64,000 nucleotides of DNA. It comes from Natrinema sp. SYSU A 869. GTDB lineage: Archaea > Halobacteriota > Halobacteria > Halobacteriales > Natrialbaceae. Made by a program: the position numbers and the translations under genes. Location: NCBI RefSeq assembly GCF_019879105.1, contig NZ_CP082248.1, forward strand, positions 310,001 through 374,000. Reading direction: 5' to 3'. How positions within the stretch are numbered: position 1 is the stretch's first letter; each line of letters starts with the position of its first letter. The notes beneath the pieces were generated by a model. That model made no database searches. It worked only from the letters and a program-made list of their open reading frames with translations, and was not told the DNA's origin. Below, in pieces: positions 19,813 to 28,391 of this stretch.

Positions 19813-20454
19813 TCAAACGAGTTCCATGATGACCTTCGTTTCGATTTTTCGCAGGTGCTCACCAACCGTTCCCGCAGAGATATTCACTTGATCCGCAAGG
19901 TCGCGGAGGGTCGCACGCCGCGGCATCTCGTAATAGCCCTCATCGACCGCTAGTTCCAACAGCTCTTGCTGGCGATCCGTCAGCAGTGACGCGAGTTGGT
20001 GCATATCTGGGTGATACTCGCCGATCCCTTCGAGCGTAATCTGAATTCCGTCGGGGATTTCTGCGATTGCCTCTCGGATCTTCTTGTCCTCTCCAAGCAT
20101 GGTTACCCGAAGCCCACCCTCATCGGTGTATTCCATCGGCCAGTCCACAACGATCTCATACCGTCGGAATATACTGAGGAGGTCGGTCATGAGGGCATTT
20201 GCTCGAAAATGGAGGTAAACAAGCCCTTCCGATGCCTCAGACTTTTCGCAAGCCAGCACATCTGGGTCCGCCTCCAGTACTTCCGTGCCCTGTTCGAAGT
20301 CACCACGGAGTTGGTACAGTCCGACACCAGTTCCGTCATCCAAGAGGTTGATGTAGTGAATTGCCTCACCATTCACTGCTTGATCGGTAGCACACTCACC
20401 GTTAGAGCAGCGTCCATCGTCGATCTGAGGAATGATGAACGTAATATATCTCAT
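19813..20454 (-). CDS. HTH-10 (bacterioopsin-activator-like) transcription regulator
   Basis: 213 residues. The C-terminal HTH-10 domain is clear: LLTDRQQELLELAVDEGYYE, then MPRRATLRDLADQVNISAGTV. The N-terminal 150 residues form the usual variable sensor region of this haloarchaeal family, with four cysteines among which DGRCSNGEC may bind metal. It is divergent from the methyltransferase gene 175 bases away. These proteins regulate stress, redox or membrane functions; the target here is unknown. Confidence 0.85.
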   Translation of the reverse strand: MRYITFIIPQIDDGRCSNGECATDQAVNGEAIHYINLLDDGTGVGLYQLRGDFEQGTEVLEADPDVLACEKSEASEGLVYLHFRANALMTDLLSIFRRYEIVVDWPMEYTDEGGLRVTMLGEDKKIREAIAEIPDGIQITLEGIGEYHPDMHQLASLLTDRQQELLELAVDEGYYEMPRRATLRDLADQVNISAGTVGEHLRKIETKVIMELV

Positions 20455-20586
20455 ACTATCGATCTGTTCTTTGTGTCCATAGTGCCCAGGACAACTGTAT
20501 TCAGCTGCTCTGTCTAGTAACGAGTTGATTGGGCTGCGTCTGTCGCGGGCGGTGCCGCATTGAATGAAAAGTATGCAGTATACATA

Positions 20587-20592
20587 TTTAAA
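20587..20592 (+). promoter_or_regulatory. TATA-like box upstream of the methyltransferase gene
   Basis: TTTAAA lies about 37 bases before the GTG start at 20629. The surrounding sequence is AT-rich compared with the coding regions. Confidence 0.35.
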
Positions 20593-20628
20593 CCTGCCTC
20601 AGATGTATGGCGCTATTGATATGCAGAG

Positions 20629-21411
20629 GTGGATCGTCTATATCACCAACTCATGCCGAGCAGAAAAGCTGAAAAAGCCAACACGAACCGGACGGAATCG
20701 AAACCGCCAACTCCCGGTCATCCGGTCGTCGACGCGTTCTCTGAGCGCTTTGACCTTACTGAGCATCGGCGGTATCTCGCACGCGATCTCAAGGGGGTGA
20801 TACTGGAGCTCGGCGCGGGGAGAGGTGCAATGGTTCCATACCTGCAAACAGCAGTCAAGCGTGAACCAGCACTCCATCTGCATGCAATTGAACCGGATCC
20901 CAACAGACGGAGGCAGGCAAAGCGAACAGCCACCACCCATGATCTGGACATACATCTGCGATCAGGACGGGCTGAATGTCTTCCCTATGCGGACGATATG
21001 TTTGACGTGGTCATCGCCTCCGCGGTGTTCTGTACGGTACAGGACCCTTCTCAGGCCCTCAAGGAAGTCCACCGCGTCGTGAAGCCGGATGGCGAATTCC
21101 GGTTTCTCGAACACGTTCGGTCGGACGGTCTGCGTGGCTACGTTCAGGACGCGGTGACACCACTCTGGAAACGGGTCGACAACGGCTGCCATCTCAACCG
21201 TCGAACGGACGACTGGATTGCAGCAGGTCCCTTCGCTCTTGACGAGATCGAAACACTGAGTATCGGTGTTAGCCCGTCCAGACCCTTCGTGCGCGGAACT
21301 GCCACGCCAGTGAGTCATACCGAGACTGACAGCCGAATCGATAGGAGGGAGTGTGTCTCTTCGGCCATGTTGACATCCTCGAGTGATGATAGAGCTCAGG
21401 AGTCGTGCTGA
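20629..21411 (+). CDS. Class I SAM-dependent methyltransferase
   Basis: 260 residues in the UbiE/COQ5-like group. SAM-binding motif I reads VILELGAGRGAMVPYL, motif II LHAIEPDPNRRRQA, motif III-like AECLPYADDMFDVVIASAVF, followed by ALKEVHRVVKPDGEFRFLEH. The GTG at 20629 gives a longer N-terminus (MDRLYHQLMPSRKAEK); an ATG at 20653 is an in-frame alternative. The last 45 residues are low in complexity and atypical, so the C-terminus may be altered. A small membrane protein follows four bases later. Substrate unknown. Confidence 0.85.
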   Translation: MDRLYHQLMPSRKAEKANTNRTESKPPTPGHPVVDAFSERFDLTEHRRYLARDLKGVILELGAGRGAMVPYLQTAVKREPALHLHAIEPDPNRRRQAKRTATTHDLDIHLRSGRAECLPYADDMFDVVIASAVFCTVQDPSQALKEVHRVVKPDGEFRFLEHVRSDGLRGYVQDAVTPLWKRVDNGCHLNRRTDDWIAAGPFALDEIETLSIGVSPSRPFVRGTATPVSHTETDSRIDRRECVSSAMLTSSSDDRAQESC

Positions 21412-21414
21412 AAC

Positions 21415-21642
21415 ATGAACACGAAAGTGACTATCTTGACAATCCTCGGCGCCATCGTGGCGCTTCTCGGGACGTTATGGTTAGTTCAAGGCCTCGGAAT
21501 CATCCAGTTAGGTCCTATTTTGTGCGTTGCAGACTGCGAACCGATCGCTGGAAGATCAGCGCAGTGGACGGTCATCGGCATGATAACCCTGTTTGTGGGA
21601 ACCGCCATTGTCTGGGCGGGACTGAGACGCGTAAATCAATGA
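21415..21642 (+). CDS. Small two-helix membrane protein
   Basis: 75 residues starting three bases after the methyltransferase stop, so probably co-transcribed. Two hydrophobic segments: about 5-32 (VTILTILGAIVALLGTLWLV) and 50-68 (VIGMITLFVGTAIVWAGL). A Cys pair sits in the loop (CVADCEP). Such small membrane proteins are common and mostly uncharacterised in haloarchaea. Confidence 0.65.
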   Translation: MNTKVTILTILGAIVALLGTLWLVQGLGIIQLGPILCVADCEPIAGRSAQWTVIGMITLFVGTAIVWAGLRRVNQ

Positions 21643-21710
21643 TGAATCCTATCCGTGTTTTCACCACGATCACTACCAGTTTTGAAAATATATCCTCTGC
21701 CAAACCAGTC

Positions 21711-21737
21711 TGCTGAATGTATCCTCTATATTCAGCA
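21711..21737. repeat. Perfect inverted repeat TGCTGAAT-N11-ATTCAGCA
   Basis: Eight-base arms with an 11-base centre, 69 bases after the small membrane gene and 340 before the next regulator. TGCTGAAT recurs at 21777. It could be a regulator site or part of an old mobile-element end; it lacks a T-run typical of terminators. Confidence 0.4.
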
Positions 21738-22076
21738 CAGGACTTTTGACAGAATTCATATGGGTATGTTTGGGCCGTGCTGAATACAGGGCGCGAATGT
21801 GGTACAGACCGAGACGGGATCTGCGAGGGTTAGTGATCGGTAAGTACAGGTGAAGGCGTGAACGGAACAACTATAGACTTGTCCAATATCCGCTCGAATT
21901 GAGGCCACACAAAATCGACTTTGAGTGTCATTTCCGTATATGAAAGCGACAGAATATGAAGAATTCTTTGCTGTCTATAAGGATCCTTAGAATCTACCGT
22001 AAAGCGTTCTAAGTGGGAAATTCACAATATATGTCCGCTCCTAGTCTTTTTCTGCTTTTATCTATTACCATTTTCT
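21738..22076. other. Intergenic region without a recognisable gene
   Basis: AT-rich. Part of it (21780-21825) is about two-thirds identical to 16053-16100. A promoter for the HTH-10 gene at 22077 must lie near its end, where TTTTATCTATTACC precedes the ATG. Confidence 0.4.
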
Positions 22077-22715
22077 ATGCTTATCGTGGAGTATCGGACA
22101 GATGTCCCTCTTCTGAAAACTGCTTTCGAACACGCCCCAGAGATGAATGTATATCCTGAAGAAGGGTATATTGACGAGAGGACTCACTATATCTTCTGGG
22201 CTGAGGGCGGAGATTTCAACGCTTTCGAGAAGGGCCTCGATGCTGACCCGACGGTCACAAATTCGAAAATCTTGACCGAGCTGGAAACGCGTCAGCTGTA
22301 CCGGGTCACATCTGCTGAACAGGGAGGAAGATCAGAGACACTCCAAGTTTGGCGTGACCTTAACCTTGTGCTGCTTGATGGAGAAGGAACTCATGACGGT
22401 TGGATGCATCGGATGCGGTTTCCTGACCGGGAGGCACTTACCCAATATCGCAGGTTTTTTCAAGAGCAGGGATGGCCTTTCCGCCTTCAAACGATTTATC
22501 GTGAGTCTGAAGCCCAGAATGATGTTGATGCATTGTTAACGGACAAACAGAAAGAGGCCCTTGTCGCTGCTTATGAGTTCGGGCATTTCGATATCCCGCA
22601 GACTGCATCGCAAACTGATGTTGCAGCAGAGGTAGGTATCTCTTCTCAGGCACTCTCTGAACGGCTCCAGCGAGGGATACGAACCTTGATTGAGGTGACA
22701 GATATCGCCCCATAG
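22077..22715 (+). CDS. HTH-10 (bacterioopsin-activator-like) transcription regulator
   Basis: 212 residues. The N-terminal sensor region of about 150 residues has no metal motif. The C-terminal HTH-10 domain reads LLTDKQKEALVAAYEFGHFD, then IPQTASQTDVAAEVGISSQAL. Codon use is more AT-rich than in the sugar-locus genes, matching its accessory surroundings. A DUF7344-like winged-helix gene follows on the same strand. Confidence 0.83.
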   Translation: MLIVEYRTDVPLLKTAFEHAPEMNVYPEEGYIDERTHYIFWAEGGDFNAFEKGLDADPTVTNSKILTELETRQLYRVTSAEQGGRSETLQVWRDLNLVLLDGEGTHDGWMHRMRFPDREALTQYRRFFQEQGWPFRLQTIYRESEAQNDVDALLTDKQKEALVAAYEFGHFDIPQTASQTDVAAEVGISSQALSERLQRGIRTLIEVTDIAP

Positions 22716-22776
22716 AACTTATACCCCAGAATATTCCCCCACCGAGGCGATGAGTCTGAGAGCATTCTTTCTCTGT

Positions 22777-23037
22777 ATGACAACTCAAACAACGATCTAC
22801 GAAGCAGTTGGGGCACCACGGCGTCGTGAAGTTTGTCAGTACTTGGTAACTACTGAGGATACCATGGTGTCGCTTGAGGAGGTAGCGACACATGTCGCCA
22901 CGGACGGACAGACTGAACGCGATAGCCCCGTAAAAGATAGGGAATCCTATCGGCGGATTCTTATTGAACTCCACCACCAACATCTTCCGAAACTGGCCGA
23001 TGCAGCCGTTTACAGTATAAGCCCGACCGGAAGTTAA
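22777..23037 (+). CDS. Small winged-helix protein, DUF7344-like
   Basis: 86 residues from the ATG at 22777. The pattern IYEAVGAPRRREVCQYL, a central VSLEEVATHVA and YRRILIELHHQHLPKLADAA matches haloarchaeal small winged-helix proteins, which typically end shortly after a YDPETG-like segment. Here the end is cut to VYSISPTGS, so the C-terminus may be truncated. A presumed DNA-binding regulator; target unknown. Confidence 0.65.
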   Translation: MTTQTTIYEAVGAPRRREVCQYLVTTEDTMVSLEEVATHVATDGQTERDSPVKDRESYRRILIELHHQHLPKLADAAVYSISPTGS

Positions 23038-23697
23038 TGGATGCTGGGTCTAAACTACCGGCAGCTATCGAACTCATTGAGAGTATGCAGGAAGCTGCTG
23101 ACAAGGCTTCCCCGAACCCATAGACGCCCTATCCGCTACATCTTTAATGGCCAGTACGCGTTGAGAGAACAGTTAGCTACGCACATATAGTGAGCGGGTG
23201 GTTCACCCGTCTCGACGTGAAACGAACGGCAACCCGTGCTGCATTCACCCTCTGTATGCAGCGCGGTGTTTTTGACAGATATCGGTAAAATCGAGTGTTG
23301 CTCCGTTAACTACTCGACCTGTACTTACCGCGATTTTCACGAGTGTTTTGAGGCCGAACGTGCTGTGATAACCAACAATCTCGAACAACGAATCTGGACG
23401 GTGGTCTCCAGACAGCGCGTATTTCAATGCACTTCGTGCTACTCTTGCTGGTGACGGGATTTCTCGAGAACTGAAAAGGACAGGGCCGACGATAGGAGGG
23501 GGCCTATCGCCGGCGACCACAGTGGGTTTGGTAGGTGGCTGATTGGATCTCGGTCTGTCGCATAGCGGGTTGTGCGACAGCTATCATGTTCGGGAGGACT
23601 ATTATCAATTTCTACCCGATTCCCAGTTACTCAAAATCGTACTGTCTGTTCGAGCAGTGTCTCCCACTTGCCGCCACCAATAATGATCTGTTAGCCA
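23038..23697. other. Gene-poor stretch with unidentified fragments
   Basis: No intact gene. A short frame near 23580-23660 reads SYHVREDYYQFLPDSQLLK, which looks protein-like but is unassigned; it may belong to the Fic relic downstream. Confidence 0.4.
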
Positions 23698-24048
23698 AAC
23701 GCCGCGAAGTGGCGTGACTGGATCACGTTCTTTATCGAAGGGATCGAGGTACAGGCACGGGGACTCCTACGAACGGACATTGAGGCTGATGGAGTTTCGG
23801 CGTGACTACGAACAACGGTATCCACACCAGAAAACGAGTCATCACCTCACACGAGAAGTATTCGACATGCCATACTTCACGGCTAATGACGTCCAAAACC
23901 GGTTCGATGTCAGTCGGCAAACCGCGTACAACGCATTGAGGTGTTAGTGTCTGTGGGAGTCATCGTTGAGACAACTGGAAACCATCGAAACCAAGAGTTC
24001 AAAGCAATCGATGTCTCCGACAGCCTCGAGGGAACACCCGATCGCTAG
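23698..24048 (+). pseudogene. Fic-family protein, C-terminal relic
   Basis: Three frames join into a recognisable Fic C-terminal tail: NAAKWRDWITFFIEGIEVQA, then DSYERTLRLMEFRRDYEQRY, then the winged-helix part YFTANDVQNRFDVSRQTAYN and VGVIVETTGNHRNQEFKAID. The catalytic HPFxxGNG region is absent. Frame breaks lie near 23761 and 23942. It is a remnant of an AMP-transferring toxin or regulator gene. Confidence 0.65.
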
Positions 24049-24094
24049 CCGCCATAGGTCCAGTGTGTCAGAGTCGTGGCGCTCACACAACCTA

Positions 24095-24709
24095 CTACTC
24101 TGACCGTGGCTCGTACGTCGATTTAACAAAAGGAATACTCACATCGTGGCCTGCGACGTGGGCGTTCAGTTTCGCCGCTGCTGGGGACTCTCTGATCGCT
24201 CCGTCATCGTAGTCTGCCTCGGCGAACACATCGGTGATCCACCGCTTTCCTCGAAGGTTGAACTTCTGATGGTAGTCTTCAGCTACGTGAAATTGGTCGA
24301 GTTCTTCGAGACGCGTGTTGATCGTCTCTCGACTGAACTCATTCTCGTCTAGATACGATAGCAACTGTTCATATTGTTCAGCCGTCTCAGTGAAGAGTAT
24401 ATTCTGGTACTGGCGTTTCCCGGACTGCTGGTAGGGGTTGTGTTCGGTGAACGCTCGCTCGAGCAACTCATCGAACGAGAGTTGCTCAGGGTCGTACTCG
24501 AACTGTATGACTTCTGTGTGATCCCCGAGGACCTCATATGACGGGTCAGGTTTCGTCCCACCAGCGTACCCGACCCGCGTTCGCACGACGCCGTCCAACG
24601 CGCCGAAAATTGCATCAGGGCCCCAGAAACAGCCGAGCCCGAACGTCGCCGTCTCTGTATCTTCTGGTACCTGCTTATCGAACTCTGTGATGACTGTCGG
24701 TGTGAGCAT
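24095..24709 (-). CDS. msrA: Peptide-methionine (S)-S-oxide reductase
   Basis: About 204 residues from the ATG at 24709; an in-frame start 54 bases upstream is less likely. The catalytic motif is FGLGCFWGPDAIF, with the reactive Cys in GCFW. VRTRVGYAGGTKPDPSYEVL and HTEVIQFEYDPEQLSFDELL follow, then the EDYHQKF segment near the end. It reduces methionine-S-sulfoxide in proteins and repairs oxidative damage. It stands alone between a Fic relic and the exonuclease gene. Confidence 0.95.
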   Translation of the reverse strand: MLTPTVITEFDKQVPEDTETATFGLGCFWGPDAIFGALDGVVRTRVGYAGGTKPDPSYEVLGDHTEVIQFEYDPEQLSFDELLERAFTEHNPYQQSGKRQYQNILFTETAEQYEQLLSYLDENEFSRETINTRLEELDQFHVAEDYHQKFNLRGKRWITDVFAEADYDDGAIRESPAAAKLNAHVAGHDVSIPFVKSTYEPRSE

Positions 24710-24899
24710 TATTGGGGCCGCCGAGATGTGGTCAGCGTACGTTGGGATTCGTGCTGCACTCAATTAACCTTGTCTCAGCTCCTCGGTTCTCGCTTCACAC
24801 ATTCCACGTCGATCTGGCCAATCTTATTCCGACGGCCCGACTATGTGGGACATCCACACCCGATTGGAGGGACTGGCCGATTGTAGCTATCCAAGGGAA

Positions 24900-25612
24900 C
24901 TATCCCCCGAACGGTCGCGCGTCCGCGAGATCAAACAGCGGTACCACGTCAGTCGTCGCGTAGTGAGCAAGCATTCGCTCGAGCTCACGAAATGTCTTCG
25001 TTTCAGTTGCGCCAGCCTCGAGCAGATCAAGATATCGTTCACCAACGATCGGAACGTCACCACCGACGAAATGCGGCTTCAATGCGTCTGTCGTATCCCG
25101 ATGTGCGTGGTAGTGTTCTGTGTCGATATCGAACTCGGACAGCATCGTTCGTGGAACAGCTACATTGCAGTGCTCGCAGGTTTCTTCGAACTTGGTGTAC
25201 TCGCCGAAACAGTCCCATGAATCCTCTTTCAGGTCGTCACTTTCAAGATCGTCTAGCAGCGTGTCCACGCGGTCGACAACACCCTCGCGCGCCCCCAGTG
25301 TCTCGCTAGCAACTCGAGCCCGACCCGAAAACTGCACGAAATCAAAATATTCGCCGTTGTAGGTGATAATCGACTCACCAGTACGTGATTCGAACCAGTC
25401 GATCGTTTGTTCGATTAGGTTAATCTCCGACGCCGGTCCACGGCCCTCACGGAAGAATACTTCATAGTCAATCTTCGCCTCAGGTTCGGGTTGATGTGCA
25501 CAGCACAATGAAAACAACTCAAAGTGGTTTGGGTTCTGGAAGTCTGGACTTGCTTGTCCTCAAGTTGTGGGTTGATTGTCTCGATATCAAACGCAAATCG
25601 TCCACTAGACAT
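24900..25612 (-). pseudogene. PolB-type 3'-5' exonuclease-like protein, frame broken at 25531
   Basis: A DnaQ-fold exonuclease of about 237 residues if one base is restored. Exo I is FAFDIET near the start, Exo II is ITYNGEYFDF, and Exo III is HYATTDVVPL. All catalytic acids are present. The first frame runs into TSRTQTTLSC and the second resumes at FELFSLCCAHQ. One added C in the run complementary to 25531-25533 (GGG) gives TSRTPNHFELF. Members act as stand-alone proofreading-like or repair nucleases; the role here is not known. Confidence 0.72.
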
Positions 25613-25782
25613 AATGGTCTATTGCATCTATTATAACGTGATAAAACATTCCGTTGATAGGCAATCATCCCTTGTCACGTTCGAGAACGTTCACTCGGAT
25701 CATTCGACGATCCGAATTCTACAGGCGGAGCAGGCCGAGTGCCTCGGGGCTTGACCCCGAGGGTGAAGGCCGTGCGCTCCGT

Positions 25783-26234
25783 TAAACGTGTTCCGTGCGC
25801 TCGATATACTGTTCAATCGTGTCGGTTGAAACATCACCCGCCGTCCCCACGTAGTACGATTCCTCCCAAAACCCACCACCCCACAGGTACTCCTCTAAGA
25901 ATGGTTCGTGTTGCTCCCACATCTCCCGTGCCGTGATACTCTTGACCGTTCGTACAATCTCGCTCGGCGCGTGCTTCGGATGGGCTGAAAGGAACAGGTG
26001 TACGTGGTCGGGCGAGATGTGGAGTCGTTCGAGAGACTTCGTCTCTCGTGATCACGAAAATCTCCGATCTTCGGACGACGACAGTATCTCGTAGCTGTAC
26101 TCGTCGCACACGTCGCGGAAACTCACTTCCACCGTGTCCTCGATTGGTTCGAGAATAGCGTGGCGGTATTTCGGACACCACACGAAGTGGTAGTTGACGT
26201 TGTACACCGTGTGATTCGACCGTTCCTCGCCCAT
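25783..26234 (-). pseudogene. tnpA: IS200-type Y1 transposase TnpA, split by a hairpin insertion
   Basis: The N-terminal part (NHTVYNVNYHFVWCPKYRHA) is normal up to YSYEILSSS. The C-terminal part is intact in another frame: LHISPDHVHLFLSAHPKHAP with the HUH histidines, EYLWGGGFWEESYYVGTAGD and TIEQYIERTEHV with the catalytic Tyr. Between them lies about 43 bases of hairpin-rich DNA that shifts the frame. Without it the protein would be about 135 residues, the normal TnpA length. Confidence 0.82.
26030..26073. repeat. Tandem hairpins inserted in tnpA
   Basis: Three adjoining palindromes: CGAGAGA-CTTCG-TCTCTCG (26030-26048), the 12-base palindrome TCGTGATCACGA (26046-26057), and CGAAAATC-TCC-GATCTTCG (26055-26073, one mismatch). 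They are foreign to the TnpA reading frame. The words TCTCTCGTGA and CGAAAATC recur at 45086-45194. Confidence 0.85.
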
Positions 26235-26287
26235 ATTGAGAACATACTTCCGATACAGTTAAGTATATCCAAAGGATATACATAGGT

Positions 26288-26443
26288 ATGGCGAACCGCT
26301 TTGAAATCGACGGCGAGGAAGTTCTCGACGGCGAGGTCAAGCCGTTCGGGAATAGCGCCCACGTCACTGTCCCAAAACGCTGGCGTGGCGCGGATGTGAA
26401 AGTCGTCCGCACCTCAGAACCCACCGAACAGGACGAAGAATGA
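26288..26443 (+). CDS. DUF2080-family transposon-encoded protein
   Basis: 51 residues, starting MANRFEIDGEEVLDGEVKPF, then the strand-like core GNSAHVTVPKRWRGADVKVV and an acidic tail. This is the AbrB-like small protein often found directly before tnpB in halobacterial IS200/IS605 elements. Its stop overlaps the tnpB ATG (ATGA), so the two are translationally coupled. Probably a DNA-binding regulator of the element; function not established. Confidence 0.75.
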   Translation: MANRFEIDGEEVLDGEVKPFGNSAHVTVPKRWRGADVKVVRTSEPTEQDEE

Positions 26444-27714
26444 CCGACGCACAGGCTCTCGTCAAGACGCTGGACTTCCAACTTAACATCCAGAGTGACA
26501 ACGAGAGTCTGCTGTACGACGCCACCCTTGAAGCACGCTCGGTGTACAACGAAACCATCCGCCTCGCCAAGCAAGGCGTGGACTGGGACACCATTCCCGA
26601 CCGCGTGGCTGACGACGCCGACCTCGTGAAGAATACGACTCAGCGCGTCGTCGCCAAGGCTCTCGGCGCAATGGAAAACTACTACGAGTACGACGACTTC
26701 GGACTCCCGGGTCACACCAAGGACGGCGCGTACCCGCTTCGAGCGAACTACGAGGAGGGGTACAACCTGTCGCTCACCGATGACGGTAACGTGGCGTTCC
26801 GCATCAGCGCGAAGCCGTACAAGCACGTCAAAGGTGTTCTCGAAGGGAGTGACGCTCACCTCGACATTCTCAAGACTGCGCTCACGAGTGATGAGTGGAA
26901 GATTGGGACTGCTGAAGCCCTGTTCCACGACGACACCGCTGAGTTGCACGTCAACGTCACCAACTCCGAGCAGACTGTTCGGAACAAGCAGGACTCACAA
27001 ACGGTCGTTGGTGTGGACGTGAACGAGGACAACGTGGCCCTCACCGCGCTCTCAGAGGATGGCGTCGAAGACACGCTCGTTATAGACTTCCCCGAAATCA
27101 AGTTCGAGCGCCACCGCTACTTCACGATGCGAAAGCGCGTCCAGAACGCGGGGAAGGACAGCATACACGACACGCTGGAAGGGCGTGAGGAACGGTTTGT
27201 CCGTGACCGTCTCCACAAGGTGTCTCGACACATCGTGGAGTGGAGTCAGCAGTTCGAGAAGCCGTGCATAGTCTTTGAAGACCTCAAAGAGATGCGCGAC
27301 AGTATCGACTACGGTACGCGGATGAACCGACGCTTGCACCACCTCCCGTTCCGTGCCCTCCAGTTCTATACGTCGTACAAGGCATCGTTCGAGGGAATCC
27401 CGACCGCTTGGATTAACCCCGAGTACACCAGCCAGCGGTGTCCGATGTGCGGACATACGGAACGAGCGAACCGGAACAAGAAGCGGTTCAAGTGTCGGTC
27501 GTGTTCTCATCAAGACCACAGCGACCGTGGTGCAAGCGTCAACATCGCCGTGAAAGGTGTGAAGAAACTCAATTGGAATGTACCTGCTCTCAACAGTCTT
27601 CCCGTTGTTCGGAAGGTGCGACGGCAGGCATCGGGGGCCGTGGACGCCCCGACCGTGACCCACCCGACCGCCCGAGGCTATCAGGCCGATGGTCGGATGG
27701 GAGTGTCCGACTAA
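26440..27714 (+). CDS. tnpB: IS605 OrfB / TnpB, RNA-guided nuclease family
   Basis: 424 residues. The RuvC-like catalytic residues are visible: Asp in VVGVDVNEDNVALTAL, Glu in IVFEDLKEMRD and Asp in HSDRGASVNIAVKG. A zinc ribbon CPMCG...CRSCS lies between the last two. The DUF2080 gene precedes it with a four-base overlap. TnpB proteins cut DNA guided by an RNA from the element's right end. All key residues are present, so it may be functional even though its TnpA partner is broken. Confidence 0.92.
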   Translation: MTDAQALVKTLDFQLNIQSDNESLLYDATLEARSVYNETIRLAKQGVDWDTIPDRVADDADLVKNTTQRVVAKALGAMENYYEYDDFGLPGHTKDGAYPLRANYEEGYNLSLTDDGNVAFRISAKPYKHVKGVLEGSDAHLDILKTALTSDEWKIGTAEALFHDDTAELHVNVTNSEQTVRNKQDSQTVVGVDVNEDNVALTALSEDGVEDTLVIDFPEIKFERHRYFTMRKRVQNAGKDSIHDTLEGREERFVRDRLHKVSRHIVEWSQQFEKPCIVFEDLKEMRDSIDYGTRMNRRLHHLPFRALQFYTSYKASFEGIPTAWINPEYTSQRCPMCGHTERANRNKKRFKCRSCSHQDHSDRGASVNIAVKGVKKLNWNVPALNSLPVVRKVRRQASGAVDAPTVTHPTARGYQADGRMGVSD

Positions 27715-27760
27715 CCCACGGGAAGCCTCGGGGCTTGACCCCGAGGCGGTTCACCAGTAG

Positions 27761-28155
27761 GTAGTAGTATGACTTCGCAATTCAAAATCTCAAGTAAAAG
27801 ACGTAGAAGGCGATTCGGAGGAAGCTTGGTTCGATACCATCGTCTTCGGTCTCTTTGAGTGCGATGGAGAGGCGTTCAGAATCGAATTCGTGGTAGTAAT
27901 CGACGTCACCCAAAATCACCAGAGAATCCGGGACTACATGTCAGAGAGTTTCCGACGGTAGGACGTCTCTGGATACGACGTTGTCGGATTCCACACGACT
28001 TCTTGATCCGTGTTTACAGCGTTGTTTTTCGCGCCTGACTGGTGAGACGCGACGATATGTGCCTCGAGAGGGATTCGCGTCAACGCGATAGCGCCTTGCC
28101 CGATAAACACGGATATCCAAGCTAATTCACCGGGGATGGGAATGACCCAACATTG
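27761..28155. other. Intergenic stretch with relic coding fragment
   Basis: A plus-strand frame at about 27800-27960 reads WFDTIVFGLFECDGEAFRIE and then stops. I cannot assign it. No other feature seen. Confidence 0.35.
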
Positions 28156-28309
28156 ATGCCGTTCGATACGTCGGCAATGACTGACGTTCCGATAGGGCGC
28201 GTTGCAGAGCCGGAGGAGATGGCTGGTACAGTTGCGTTTCTCTGTTCCGCCGATCTCATATATTACCGGTCATACCCTCCCCGTCGACGGTGGTCAGGCG
28301 GCCGACTGA
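28156..28309 (+). pseudogene. Short-chain dehydrogenase C-terminal relic
   Basis: MTDVPIGRVAEPEEMAGTVA followed by FLCSAD and, after a one-base frame change near 28258, YITGHTLPVDGGQAAD. This is the highly conserved tail of FabG-like SDR enzymes. The cofactor and catalytic parts are missing. Confidence 0.75.
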
Positions 28310-28391
28310 CTGACCTCCCTACTAGTTTAGATTAGACGGTCCAGTGCGACGTTAGCCCGAAAATTCAGCAGTATCGGCGCTATTCTTTGGG

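Larger units (their letters stand above)
25735..27760. mobile_element. IS200/IS605-family element with tnpA, DUF2080 gene and tnpB
   Basis: Both ends carry the same 21-base hairpin (stem CCTCGGGG, loop CTTGA), at 25743-25763 and 27726-27746. Inside are a broken Y1 transposase on the minus strand and, divergently, a small DUF2080 gene overlapping tnpB. The tnpB right end probably also encodes the guide-like right-end RNA used by TnpB nucleases. Exact tips are uncertain by about ten bases. Confidence 0.85.

Noticed and set aside
25834-26949. 371-codon minus-strand frame spanning tnpA and the start of tnpB
   Set aside because: It joins the wrong frame of tnpA with the antisense of tnpB. No family resemblance.
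27726-27746. Rho-independent-like terminator after tnpB
   Set aside because: The same hairpin occurs at the other end of the element, so it is the transposon end. No T-run follows.
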